From an uncultured Collinsella sp. (lineage in GTDB: Bacteria; Actinomycetota; Coriobacteriia; Coriobacteriales; Coriobacteriaceae): DNA of 11,067 nt. The position numbers and the translations under genes were made by a program. This document shows, in pieces, positions 1-6,072 of this stretch; position 1 is the first letter of the stretch; each line of letters begins with the position of its first letter. The stretch spans positions 1 to 11,067 of the forward strand of contig CAKUFW010000064.1 of the NCBI GenBank assembly GCA_934650975.1, read 5' to 3'. The notes under the pieces were generated by a model. The model saw only the letters and a program-made list of their open reading frames with translations. It was not told the DNA's origin and searched no databases.

Positions 1-350
1 TACATCTTCTTCTTGCCGTCGCAGGTGGTCTCGCCGATGATCATGTCGCTAAAGTACGTAAACGGGCACTTTTGCGAATAGGCAAAGCCGTAGGTCGATT
101 TGATGAGCGGGCAGAGGTTTGCCGGCAGCACCTTCTCGGCCTCGGGAATCACCTCGTCGGACGTGCCGCACAGAGCCACGCTCGAGGCGCCCGCGGCATC
201 GATAATCTCGAGCGGAGTATAGCTGCACAAAAAACCGACCAGGCGATTGCCGGCCTGCTTGTAGTCCTTAACGCGAATAAACGCCGTCTTGCGCCGCTCG
301 TTGAACTCCTCAAACGTGCGCGGCAACGGCTGCTCAGAAACCTCGGACAT
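1..350 (-). CDS. Double-cubane-cluster / 2-hydroxyacyl-CoA dehydratase family protein, 3' end outside window (partial)
   Basis: Only the first 116 residues are visible; the gene runs off the left edge. The start ATG (350-348) is preceded by GGGAG four bases upstream. The frame aligns without gaps to the complete paralogue upstream (586-1869): both share NxCPLIKS (Cys80 here), a Lys-Cys-Pro or Val-Cys-Pro segment (Cys95) and the GExTCDGKKK block (Cys110), plus Cys42 and Cys61. The CDGKKK block is what I associate with the double-cubane-cluster proteins (DCCP), ATP-dependent low-potential reductases related to the D component of 2-hydroxyacyl-CoA dehydratases. By family knowledge these are cytoplasmic, oxygen-sensitive Fe-S enzymes that take electrons from a BadF/BcrA-type ATPase; no such ATPase is in view. 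The substrate is unknown. It lies 235 bp downstream of its paralogue on the same strand. The family is well supported; the DCCP branch rather than a true dehydratase is likely but not certain. Confidence 0.85.
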   Translation of the reverse strand, partial: MSEVSEQPLPRTFEEFNERRKTAFIRVKDYKQAGNRLVGFLCSYTPLEIIDAAGASSVALCGTSDEVIPEAEKVLPANLCPLIKSTYGFAYSQKCPFTYFSDMIIGETTCDGKKKM

Positions 351-394
351 AGAACTCCCAAATAAGAAAAAACTAAGAAATCCGACAACGAAGA

Positions 395-579
395 CGGCTT
401 TCCCAGGTACCCGAGGTTGCCGTGAAAGAGGAGCGCCGCGTACTTTGGTGCGCAAGCGACGGTTTGAACGGCAAGATCGGGTGCCTGGGTGCCGCAGATT
501 CCGAGCAACAAGCCTGACGCCGCGAACTTTGGTACGCGAGGAGGGTTGGAGCCGGAAGGTGCGGTGCCTGGGGAAGCCG
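395..579. repeat. Intergenic repeat element: inverted ends with an internal imperfect direct repeat
   Basis: The ends form an inverted repeat: CGGCTTTCCCAGGTACC at 395-411 pairs with GGTGCCTGGGGAAGCCG at 563-579 (15 of 17 positions). Inside are two imperfect direct copies of about 55 bp, at 434-489 and 518-572. Each starts CGCCGCG(T/A)ACTTTGGT and ends GTGCCTGGG, with a period of 83-84 bp. Each copy holds a small palindrome, GCG-N-AC-TTTG-GT-N-CGC. The element fills most of the gap between the two double-cubane genes and would be transcribed if they are cotranscribed. It may be a REP/MITE-like dispersed element or a structured RNA. No T-tract marks it as a terminator. Confidence 0.5.
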
Positions 580-585
580 CGCGGT

Positions 586-1869
586 CTAGATCGTCTCCAA
601 GAAGGCCTCAATGCGGGTCTGCAGCTGGCCTGCGTCCTCGCCGGCATAGTCGGTCGTGATGTGCATAAACGGAATGCCGGCTTCCTCGGCGGCCTTCTCC
701 ACGGCGAAGGACTCCATCTCGTAGAGCATGCAGAACTGCAGGGCCACGTCGACGATGCCGTCGGCATGCAAGTCCTTGGCCATCTGCACGATGTCCTTCA
801 TACGCTGGTCGTTGGGCGTAAAGACGGCACAGTTGATCTTAAAGTAGCGCTCGGCGATAGCATCGAGCATCTCGTCAACCGTCTCACCGGACTCATCGAC
901 CAAGTCCTTGTAATAGCGCGAACCCGTGCAGGACTCCTCGCCCACCACAACGCCGCCGGCCTTCTCGATGAGGTTGAACAGCTTCCAGTTGGGCACAGCC
1001 ATGGGCGTGCCGGTGTACAGGATGCGCTTGGTCCCCTTGGGCGCCACGCCATCTCCGGCCTCGACACGCTGCTCACACTCGGCCGCCATATCGTTGATGG
1101 CTCCGGTCAGACGCGGCGTGTCGTCCATAAAGGCGGCCTGAACGGTCAGCAGGCTGTCGAGACCGCTGATAGGAGCGGGGTCGGCAGCGCGGGTCGCAGC
1201 CAAACGCTGCAGGGCACGACGCTTCTCGTTAACGGCGTGGATGGCAGCCTTCAGGCGCTCGGGCGTGATCTTGACGCCGCACTCTTCCTCAATCTTGGCG
1301 GCAAGCTTTTTAACCTCGGCCTTCCAAGTCACGAGCGTCGACTCGTCGTGCACGTTGGGAATATCCATGACGTACATGTTCTTTTGCGTGGCAAAAAACT
1401 CGTAGGCCTTCTTCTTGCCATCGCAGGTGTTCTCGCCTACCACCAAGTCACTCGACTCAATGTAGGGGCAGACCTCACCCAGCTTAAAGCCGGCAAAGCT
1501 CTTGATAAGCGGACAAGTGTTGCGCGGCAAGTGCTCCTCGACCTTGTCCGTTGCCCAATCGGCACCCGAGCACAGACCAACGGGAATACCGTCACAGGCA
1601 AGCACAATCTCCTCGGGCACGTACACGCAGAACGAGCCGACGATCTTGGTGGCCTCGCCGGCCTCCTTCTTGTCGAGCATTTCCTTAATACGGCCGCTGT
1701 GGATGTTGGTGGCAACAAAATCCAGGTAGGACGTGGACTTGGGGCGATTGTTCTGCGTCAGGAACATATCCCCGTACATCTGGCCCACGGCACCCAGCAG
1801 CATGTCGTGGTCGGCAAGATTCATGCCGAGGCTCTCCCACATCGGATGGAAATCGAATTCTTCAGCCAT
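586..1869 (-). CDS. Double-cubane-cluster anaerobic reductase / 2-hydroxyacyl-CoA dehydratase family protein
   Basis: A 427-residue protein of the 2-hydroxyacyl-CoA dehydratase superfamily (HgdB/FldB/DCCP type), full length for the family. Cysteines visible: 81, 92, 100, 119 (NTCPLIKS), 134 (EVCPY), 149 (ENTCDGKKK), 314 (GEESCTGSRYY), 347 and 380 (LQFCMLYE). Several of these should ligate the Fe-S cluster. The CDGKKK block and the ESCTGSRYY segment favour the double-cubane [8Fe-9S] reductases over CoA-ester dehydratases. Known members couple ATP hydrolysis by a separate ASKHA ATPase (not in this window) to reduction of small, hard-to-reduce molecules; the physiological substrate is generally unclear, and nothing here settles it. 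The ATG at 1869 has GAGGGG upstream at suitable spacing; the stop is TAG at 586-588. It is followed 235 bp later by a paralogue, so the two may act together or as alternative subunits. Cytoplasmic: no signal peptide or membrane segment. Confidence 0.88.
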   Translation of the reverse strand: MAEEFDFHPMWESLGMNLADHDMLLGAVGQMYGDMFLTQNNRPKSTSYLDFVATNIHSGRIKEMLDKKEAGEATKIVGSFCVYVPEEIVLACDGIPVGLCSGADWATDKVEEHLPRNTCPLIKSFAGFKLGEVCPYIESSDLVVGENTCDGKKKAYEFFATQKNMYVMDIPNVHDESTLVTWKAEVKKLAAKIEEECGVKITPERLKAAIHAVNEKRRALQRLAATRAADPAPISGLDSLLTVQAAFMDDTPRLTGAINDMAAECEQRVEAGDGVAPKGTKRILYTGTPMAVPNWKLFNLIEKAGGVVVGEESCTGSRYYKDLVDESGETVDEMLDAIAERYFKINCAVFTPNDQRMKDIVQMAKDLHADGIVDVALQFCMLYEMESFAVEKAAEEAGIPFMHITTDYAGEDAGQLQTRIEAFLETI

Positions 1870-1914
1870 GGCGGTTCCCCTCTCGAACCAAATACGGATA
1901 ACTACGGTATTGCT

Positions 1915-1944
1915 GCACGGTGGGTGGCGAAAACCCAGCCGTGC
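1915..1944. other. Hairpin 46 nt upstream of the double-cubane gene start
   Basis: GCACGG-TGGG at 1915-1924 pairs with CCCA-G-CCGTGC at 1934-1944: ten base pairs with a single bulged base and a 9-nt loop. On the minus strand it would sit in the 5' leader of the gene starting at 1869. It has no T-tract in that direction. It could be a leader stem or protein-binding hairpin; function unknown. Confidence 0.4.
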
Positions 1945-2028
1945 TTAAACCCGGAATTTTGGGAAACCTGCTTTGCGGTTGATGATTTAGTTGTGCGTCG
2001 TCTCTCCCGGAGCCGTGAACATACCTGC

Positions 2029-2097
2029 TCATATGCGACTCCGAGCCATATAGAGGGCGCGCGCGGCAACGCGACGCGAATATGTCTTCTGCGGCAT
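2029..2097 (-). CDS. Possible 22-residue leader peptide (uncertain)
   Basis: A short ORF starts at ATG 2097-2095 and stops at TGA 2031-2029. The case for translation is the strong AAAAGGAGGG Shine-Dalgarno with AGGAGG at 2111-2106, eight bases before the ATG, better than those of the flanking large genes. The peptide begins MPQKTYSRRV and is rich in arginine (five Arg in 22). The Shine-Dalgarno and spacer fall in one arm of the 10-bp GC stem (2100-2109) whose other arm (2053-2062) lies inside the ORF, so folding and translation would compete. It is not related to a protein I recognise. It could be a regulatory leader peptide for the double-cubane gene 160 bp downstream, or chance. No conservation data are available. 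Confidence 0.3.
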   Translation of the reverse strand: MPQKTYSRRVAARALYMARSRI

Positions 2098-2109
2098 CGG
2101 CGCGCCCTC
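2053..2109. other. Long-range GC-rich inverted repeat in the leader region
   Basis: GAGGGCGCGC (2053-2062) and GCGCGCCCTC (2100-2109) are perfect 10-bp complements separated by 37 nt. On the plus strand the right arm is followed by CTTTTCTC, a weak terminator-like tail. On the minus strand the stem would hide the Shine-Dalgarno of the short ORF at 2097-2029. Either a plus-strand terminator or a translation-controlling stem is possible. Confidence 0.45.
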
Positions 2110-2205
2110 CTTTTCTCGTCGAAGGTAACTATATCAACGGTCGTCGTCCAGACGAACACCGCCGACACGCGTATGACAGCATTGGGATGCGAGTATCTCG
2201 CTGTC

Positions 2206-2230
2206 TGATAAATAATTATCAAATTGATAA
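2206..2230. promoter_or_regulatory. AT-rich operator-like array of three alternating TGATAA half-sites
   Basis: TGATAA (2206-2211), reversed TTATCA (2216-2221) and TGATAA (2225-2230) form two overlapping palindromes: TGATAA-N4-TTATCA, and the perfect 15-mer TTATCAAATTGATAA (2216-2230). The pattern resembles the GATAAT-type repeats bound by Fur-family regulators, and shares its layout with the TGAGAA array upstream of modA. It lies 90 bp past the modC stop and 337 bp before the double-cubane start, so it could control a promoter for the latter. A TTGATA on the minus strand overlaps it as a possible -35, but no good -10 follows at 17 bp. Confidence 0.4.
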
Positions 2231-2319
2231 GGTTTTGTCATCCCCGATTCGGCGAATGGCAGCCCGTTAAGGACCCGGACGGCCAAGGAACCAATCCCCC
2301 GACCGTACCGCACACCGCG

Positions 2320-3390
2320 CTACCGGCAAACCAGATGGATTCTGCTCGCATCAAAATGCATGCGCAGGGTCTCCCCCGCCCGCGGCAACTCCTCGCCAGG
2401 CACACTCACCTTGTTGACCTTCCACTGCAGGCGCGTCGGTGCGTCGGCACGTGGCACATCCAGCAGCACCAAGCGCTCAAAACGCGAATCGCTCACGCGG
2501 GCCACGTGCAGGTCGTAGCTGTTGCGACCACGCTCGGCACGGTTGTCCACATGGAAGTAGCTCGCGCGGATGCCCAGGTACGCCACGTTATCGGGCACCT
2601 CGCGGCCCACATTGAAGGTCATGCCCCAGTCCAGGGCTTCAACTTCCTGAGGCCCGATCTTGCGCGCACGGCTCGTGTTTTTGCAGCCCGTCAGGCGCAG
2701 CGCGGCTAAGGTCTGCGGCCGGCGGACCACGTCCTCGACGGAACCGATCACCTCCACATGCCCGTTGTGCATCACACAGATGCACTCGCACAGACGGCAC
2801 GCCTCATCGATATCGTGGCTCACATAGAGAACGGTGCGGTTGCAGACATCGAACAGGTCGAGCATGTTTTGCTCAAGCGCGCTCTTGAGATACGCGTCGA
2901 GCGCACTCATGGGCTCGTCGAACATGAAGATGCCCGGGTGCGCCGCCACCATGCGGGCAAGCGCCACACGCTGCTGCTGGCCGCCCGAAAGTCGCGCGGG
3001 ATAGCGGTCGGCAAAGTCGGCCAGGCCAAAGATACCCAGATAGCGTTCGGCAAGCTTTTTGCGCGCTGCGGCGTCGCCGGCATCCTCAACGCCGGCACAA
3101 ACGTTATCGGCCACCGTCATATTGGGAAACAGCTGATAGTTTTGGAACAGCAGGGCGCACTTGCGTTCCTGGGGCGACAAGTTGATGCCCGAGGCAGAGT
3201 CGAAGAAGGTCACGCCATTGACGACGATCTTGCCCTCATCGGGCGTCTCAACGCCGGCGATGCAGCGCAAGGTACAGCTCTTACCGCATCCGGAGGCGCC
3301 AAGCAGCGCCACCCGCTCCTCGCCGGCCTCGAGCTGAATGTCGAGGGTAAAGCCGGGATAGCGCTTTTTGATATCCAGAACGAGCGACAT
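2320..3390 (-). CDS. modC: Molybdate ABC transporter ATP-binding protein ModC
   Basis: A 356-residue cytoplasmic ATPase of the ABC superfamily that powers molybdate import. All nucleotide-binding motifs are intact: Walker A GASGCGKS (31-38), Q-loop Gln83 in LLFQNYQLFP, signature LSGGQQQR (134-141), Walker B IFMFDEP (154-160) and H-loop His192. The N-terminal domain of about 230 residues is followed by about 120 residues in the position of the Mop/TOBE oxyanion-binding domain of ModC proteins; this tail is divergent. Length matches the family (about 350). The start ATG (3390-3388) lies three bases past the modB stop, with GGGAGG inside the end of modB, so modB and modC are translationally linked. 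Its partners modB and modA lie directly upstream, which fixes the molybdate assignment; tungstate import cannot be excluded from sequence. An odd number of cysteines in the ATPase domain is unusual but their meaning is unknown. Confidence 0.93.
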   Translation of the reverse strand: MSLVLDIKKRYPGFTLDIQLEAGEERVALLGASGCGKSCTLRCIAGVETPDEGKIVVNGVTFFDSASGINLSPQERKCALLFQNYQLFPNMTVADNVCAGVEDAGDAAARKKLAERYLGIFGLADFADRYPARLSGGQQQRVALARMVAAHPGIFMFDEPMSALDAYLKSALEQNMLDLFDVCNRTVLYVSHDIDEACRLCECICVMHNGHVEVIGSVEDVVRRPQTLAALRLTGCKNTSRARKIGPQEVEALDWGMTFNVGREVPDNVAYLGIRASYFHVDNRAERGRNSYDLHVARVSDSRFERLVLLDVPRADAPTRLQWKVNKVSVPGEELPRAGETLRMHFDASRIHLVCR

Positions 3391-3393
3391 GGC

Positions 3394-4875
3394 CTATCGA
3401 CCTCCCTTCGCGACCGCGTCGTCACGCATAAGCTCGGCCAACGCCTCGCGATCGATACGCAGGGCATCGCCACCGACGGGGTCGAGCGAATCGCCCTGAC
3501 CGACAAGCTCCTTGGCCTGTTTGCGCTCCGCGCGGGAGAGACCCCGCTCGCGGTACTTTTGCGAATGCGCCGTATACATGTTGATGAACAGGATGACCAA
3601 GAAGCTAAAGACGATCACGACGACGACCCAAAAGAGCGCCACCGACGTATTGCCGCCCATCCACTCAAAGTAGATGGCGAGGGGAATGGTCTGCGTAATG
3701 CCGGCATAGTTGCCCGCGAAGAACAGCGTGCAGCCAAACTCGCCCATGGCGCGGGCAAAGGCGAGCACCGTGCCGGCGGCAATAGAGGGCCAGCCGAGAG
3801 GCATCATGAGCTTGGTAAAGATGCGTCGCTCGGACCAGCCCAGCGTGCGCGCTGCATCGAGCATCTGCGTGTCGAGGCTCTCGAAGGCGCCGAGTGCCGT
3901 ACGATAGACGAGCGGGAACGACACCACCACGGCAGAGATCACCGCCGCGGGCCACGTAAAGACAATCGAGATGCCGTGCGCAATCAGCCACTGGCCTACC
4001 CCGGTCGAGCGGCCGAACAGCATAAGCAGCAAAAAGCCGCAGACCGTGGGCGGCAGCACCATAGGGATGGTAAAGACCGAATCGAGCAGGCCCTTCACGC
4101 GGCTCGTGGTGCCCATGGTCTTCCATGCGGCAAACAGGCCCAGCGCGAACGCGATCACCAAGGCGAGACCGCTCGTCTTGATGGACACCCAAAACGGGCG
4201 GTAGTCAATACTGCCAAAGAAGGTCGCGGCGCGCTCCGCTAGCGAGGGCGGCTCCGTCGTCGAGATACTCGCATACGGCACCAAGGCGGCGTTATCGCTC
4301 CACAGGGCTCCGTCACCCAGATTGAGCCCGGTGTTTGCGGCGTCCGCGGCATTCACGACGGTGTAGTAGTCACCGTCGTCGCCCTTCACCTTAAACAGAT
4401 AACGGTAATCGCCCTGTATCAGCTCATTGTCCGAGGTAAACACCCACTCGAGCTTGGAGTCCTCCAGCAGCGCGCCTCCCATGGAGTGAGACTTATCGAG
4501 CCCCGCGAGCATCTTCTTGAGCGCCTTTTGGTCGGAGGCATTTGCGATATCGAGGCCCGCTTCCTTGGCGGCATGCGTATCGACCCACACCACGATGCTC
4601 GTAGGCGTGGTCACCGTTACGAGCGACGTCTTTCTGTAGATGGGAAAACGATAACCCTCGGGCTGGTCGGCAAACGAGCGGGCCGTGCCCTTGGCGTTGC
4701 GCTCAAAGGCGTTGAGGCCAAAATCGACGCCATCGATAAGCGCAGAGTCCTCGGTCGCCTGACGCCCATCGGCAGTGGCAAAGAGCGCCTCGGCTCGGGC
4801 AGCCCCGGGCAGCGCCGTCAATGCGCAGACAATCGCGGCCAGCGCAGCGAGCAGGCGAATCGTTTTCCTTGACAC
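3394..4875 (-). CDS. modB: Molybdate ABC transporter permease ModB with large exported N-terminal domain
   Basis: Membrane subunit of the molybdate importer, 493 residues against about 225-230 for a typical ModB. The C-terminal half is a standard ModB: five membrane segments near 228-251, 265-287, 302-324, 363-388 and 412-432; the coupling loop with the ARTLGWS...PLGWPSI pattern (about 343-365); and GEFGCTLFFAGN (378-389). Ahead of it are a signal-peptide-like segment (residues 1-28, charged SRKTIR, hydrophobic core, AARA end) and about 200 hydrophilic residues of no family I know. Since ModB normally starts outside the membrane, this extra domain would face the exterior beside the ModA docking surface. 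I chose GTG 4875 because GAGGAG lies six bases upstream (4887-4882); a GTG at 4914 in the same frame lacks a good ribosome site. An intrinsic terminator separates it from modA. Confidence 0.9.
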   Translation of the reverse strand: MSRKTIRLLAALAAIVCALTALPGAARAEALFATADGRQATEDSALIDGVDFGLNAFERNAKGTARSFADQPEGYRFPIYRKTSLVTVTTPTSIVVWVDTHAAKEAGLDIANASDQKALKKMLAGLDKSHSMGGALLEDSKLEWVFTSDNELIQGDYRYLFKVKGDDGDYYTVVNAADAANTGLNLGDGALWSDNAALVPYASISTTEPPSLAERAATFFGSIDYRPFWVSIKTSGLALVIAFALGLFAAWKTMGTTSRVKGLLDSVFTIPMVLPPTVCGFLLLMLFGRSTGVGQWLIAHGISIVFTWPAAVISAVVVSFPLVYRTALGAFESLDTQMLDAARTLGWSERRIFTKLMMPLGWPSIAAGTVLAFARAMGEFGCTLFFAGNYAGITQTIPLAIYFEWMGGNTSVALFWVVVVIVFSFLVILFINMYTAHSQKYRERGLSRAERKQAKELVGQGDSLDPVGGDALRIDREALAELMRDDAVAKGGR

Positions 4876-4881
4876 GGGCGA

Positions 4882-4887
4882 CTCCTC
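4882..4887 (-). promoter_or_regulatory. Ribosome binding site deciding the modB start
   Basis: GAGGAG on the minus strand, six bases before GTG 4875-4873. It supports a start 13 codons inside the longest open frame (which opens at GTG 4914) and gives a clean signal peptide beginning MSRKTIRLL. Confidence 0.75.
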
Positions 4888-4927
4888 AAACAAAGGGTAA
4901 CGACGCGCAGGCACGCCGCTTCAATCT

Positions 4928-4960
4928 AAAAAGGGCGGGCGATCGCAAGAACGCCCGCCC
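4928..4960 (-). terminator. Intrinsic terminator/attenuator between modA and modB
   Basis: A perfect 9-bp GC stem, GGGCGGGCG with CGCCCGCCC (4933-4941 and 4952-4960) around a 10-nt loop, followed on the minus strand by TTTTT (4932-4928). It sits 33 bp after the modA stop and about 50 bp before the modB start. Partial termination here would give more of the binding protein than of the membrane complex, a usual need of ABC importers. Confidence 0.85.
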
Positions 4961-4992
4961 TCAAGCATATCGTTATGCAGCGAAGTTTCGCA

Positions 4993-5868
4993 CTACTCGG
5001 AAAGCTCAAAGCCGTACTTAGCCCAAATCTTCTGCGCCTTCTTGTTAGACAGGCAGAAGTCGATGAACGCCTTGGCCTCGTCGGCATGCTCGGAGCTCTC
5101 GGCCACGGCACCCGGGTACACAATGGGCTTGTGCGAATCCTCGGGGCACACGAAGGCCTCCTCGATGCCGTCGTAGCGGTAGATGTCGGAGCTGTAGACA
5201 AAACCTGCCACGCAGTCGCCCGTGGACACGTAGGCGGCAGCGGTGCCGACCTTATCGGCCAGCGCGACCTTGTCGGCAATCTCGGGCGCGTACTCGCCGT
5301 CGTCGCCCTCGGTGCCGGTGTAGAGGCCGACGGAGGCCAGCGCCTGGTTGGCGTACTTGCCGGCCGGAACGGTCTTGGCGTCGCCGATGGCGATCTTGCC
5401 GTCCAGGTTCGCGACGTCGGCGATGGCCTCGACCTTGGCGTCTGAGCCCTCGGCGCGGATGATTACGAGGTCGTTGACGAACATGTCCTCGCGGGTGTCG
5501 GTATCGACGAGCTCGGCAGTCTCGGCATCGTCCATGGTGCCCTTGGAAGCGGTGATGAGCACGTCGACGACAGCGCCGGCCTTCATCTGCTCGACCAGGT
5601 CGCCAGAGGCCTTGAACTGCGTGTCGGCAAAGGTGGTGCCGGTCTGGTCGGTGTAGAGTTCCTGGACCTCGGGAAGGGCCTTCTCGAGCGAGTTGGCGGC
5701 AAAGATCTGCAGTTCGACGGCTGGGTTCTTAGAGGAGGACTTGGCGGAGCCGGCGTCGGAACCAGCAGACTTGGACTCCTTGTTACCCGAGCAGCCAGCA
5801 AGGCCAAGGCCGGCGGCAGCAGCGGCAGAAAGCGAAACGAAACCGCGGCGAGAAACCATATCGAACAT
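4993..5868 (-). CDS. modA: Molybdate-binding lipoprotein ModA
   Basis: A 291-residue extracytoplasmic solute-binding protein that captures molybdate and delivers it to ModBC. The N-terminus carries a twin-arginine motif, SRRGFV (6-11), a short Ala/Gly-rich hydrophobic stretch and a lipobox, GLAGC, with Cys26 as the lipidation site. A Ser/Gly/Lys-rich linker (27-50) follows. The mature domain shows ModA hallmarks: FAANSLEKAL (Ser60), KASGDLVEQM (Ser88), GDAKTVPAGKYANQAL (162-177), VGTAAAYV and FVYSSD (Tyr225, in the place of the ligand Tyr). These should contact the oxyanion. The start ATG at 5868 has AAAGGG six bases upstream; an ATG three codons later is also possible and would keep the signal. 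It is the first gene of modABC, with its own promoter region behind the terminator of the moeA-mog pair. Confidence 0.95.
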   Translation of the reverse strand: MFDMVSRRGFVSLSAAAAAGLGLAGCSGNKESKSAGSDAGSAKSSSKNPAVELQIFAANSLEKALPEVQELYTDQTGTTFADTQFKASGDLVEQMKAGAVVDVLITASKGTMDDAETAELVDTDTREDMFVNDLVIIRAEGSDAKVEAIADVANLDGKIAIGDAKTVPAGKYANQALASVGLYTGTEGDDGEYAPEIADKVALADKVGTAAAYVSTGDCVAGFVYSSDIYRYDGIEEAFVCPEDSHKPIVYPGAVAESSEHADEAKAFIDFCLSNKKAQKIWAKYGFELSE

Positions 5869-5928
5869 ATTGAACCCTTTCGGACCTTGTGCCCGGGCAC
5901 CCCACCGCGAGCTTTATTCTGTAATCAG

Positions 5929-5934
5929 ATTATA
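5929..5934 (-). promoter_or_regulatory. Putative -10 of the modA promoter
   Basis: A perfect TATAAT on the minus strand, 60 bp before the modA start. No good -35 lies 16-18 bp upstream, which suits a promoter that needs an activator or is regulated through the adjacent TGAGAA array. Confidence 0.55.
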
Positions 5935-5955
5935 CTTCAGCGCGAATAATGATAG

Positions 5956-5979
5956 TGAGAAATTGTTCTCAGCTGAGAA
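5956..5979. promoter_or_regulatory. Operator-like array of three TGAGAA half-sites upstream of modA
   Basis: TGAGAA (5956-5961), reversed TTCTCA (5966-5971) and TGAGAA (5974-5979) give TGAGAA-N4-TTCTCA overlapping the perfect 14-mer TTCTCAGCTGAGAA. It sits just upstream of the putative -10 (5929-5934), over or next to the -35 position, where a repressor or activator would act. It does not match the E. coli ModE site I know. The half-site spacing matches the TGATAA array at 2206-2230. The regulator is not in this window. Confidence 0.55.
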
Positions 5980-6021
5980 TATAGTTTCAAGCCACCGTGC
6001 ACCTCGGCGTCACTTCGATGG

Positions 6022-6057
6022 AAAACAAAAGGCGGAGCAACCGTTCAGGTCGCTCCG
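6022..6057 (-). terminator. Intrinsic terminator of the moeA-mog transcript
   Basis: On the minus strand, a 10-bp stem (6057-6048 with 6042-6033, one G-U pair, loop TGAAC) is followed by CCTTTTGTTTT (6032-6022). It lies 16 bp after the mog stop, so moeA-mog is separated from modA. Confidence 0.85.
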
Positions 6058-6072
6058 TCGCAGATTAACCGC

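Larger units (their letters stand above)
1870..2319. other. 450-bp region between modC and the double-cubane gene
   Basis: No conventional gene is apparent. The region lies upstream of the double-cubane gene and downstream of modC. It holds, from right to left along the minus strand: an AT-rich three-half-site palindrome (2206-2230), a 13-nt palindrome GCGAGTATCTCGC (2189-2201), a 10-bp GC stem (2053-2062 with 2100-2109) wrapping a possible 22-codon ORF, and a hairpin (1915-1944) close to the double-cubane start. I see no convincing intrinsic terminator for modC, so read-through is possible. A long minus-strand frame (2222-1902) covers part of it, but it resembles no protein I know. Confidence 0.6.

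Noticed and set aside
289..2208. A 639-codon open frame on the plus strand
   Set aside because: It is antisense to the complete double-cubane gene, has no recognisable domain, and its composition is that of a GC-rich shadow frame. The minus-strand gene is clearly real.
1902..2222. A 106-codon minus-strand frame in the modC/double-cubane gap
   Set aside because: No ribosome site at its start, odd Arg-rich composition and no family resemblance. The better-supported short ORF with a strong Shine-Dalgarno is in another frame.
2758..4242. A 494-codon open frame on the plus strand
   Set aside because: It lies antisense across modC and modB, which carry all family motifs; the plus-strand protein is His/Arg-rich without any motif.
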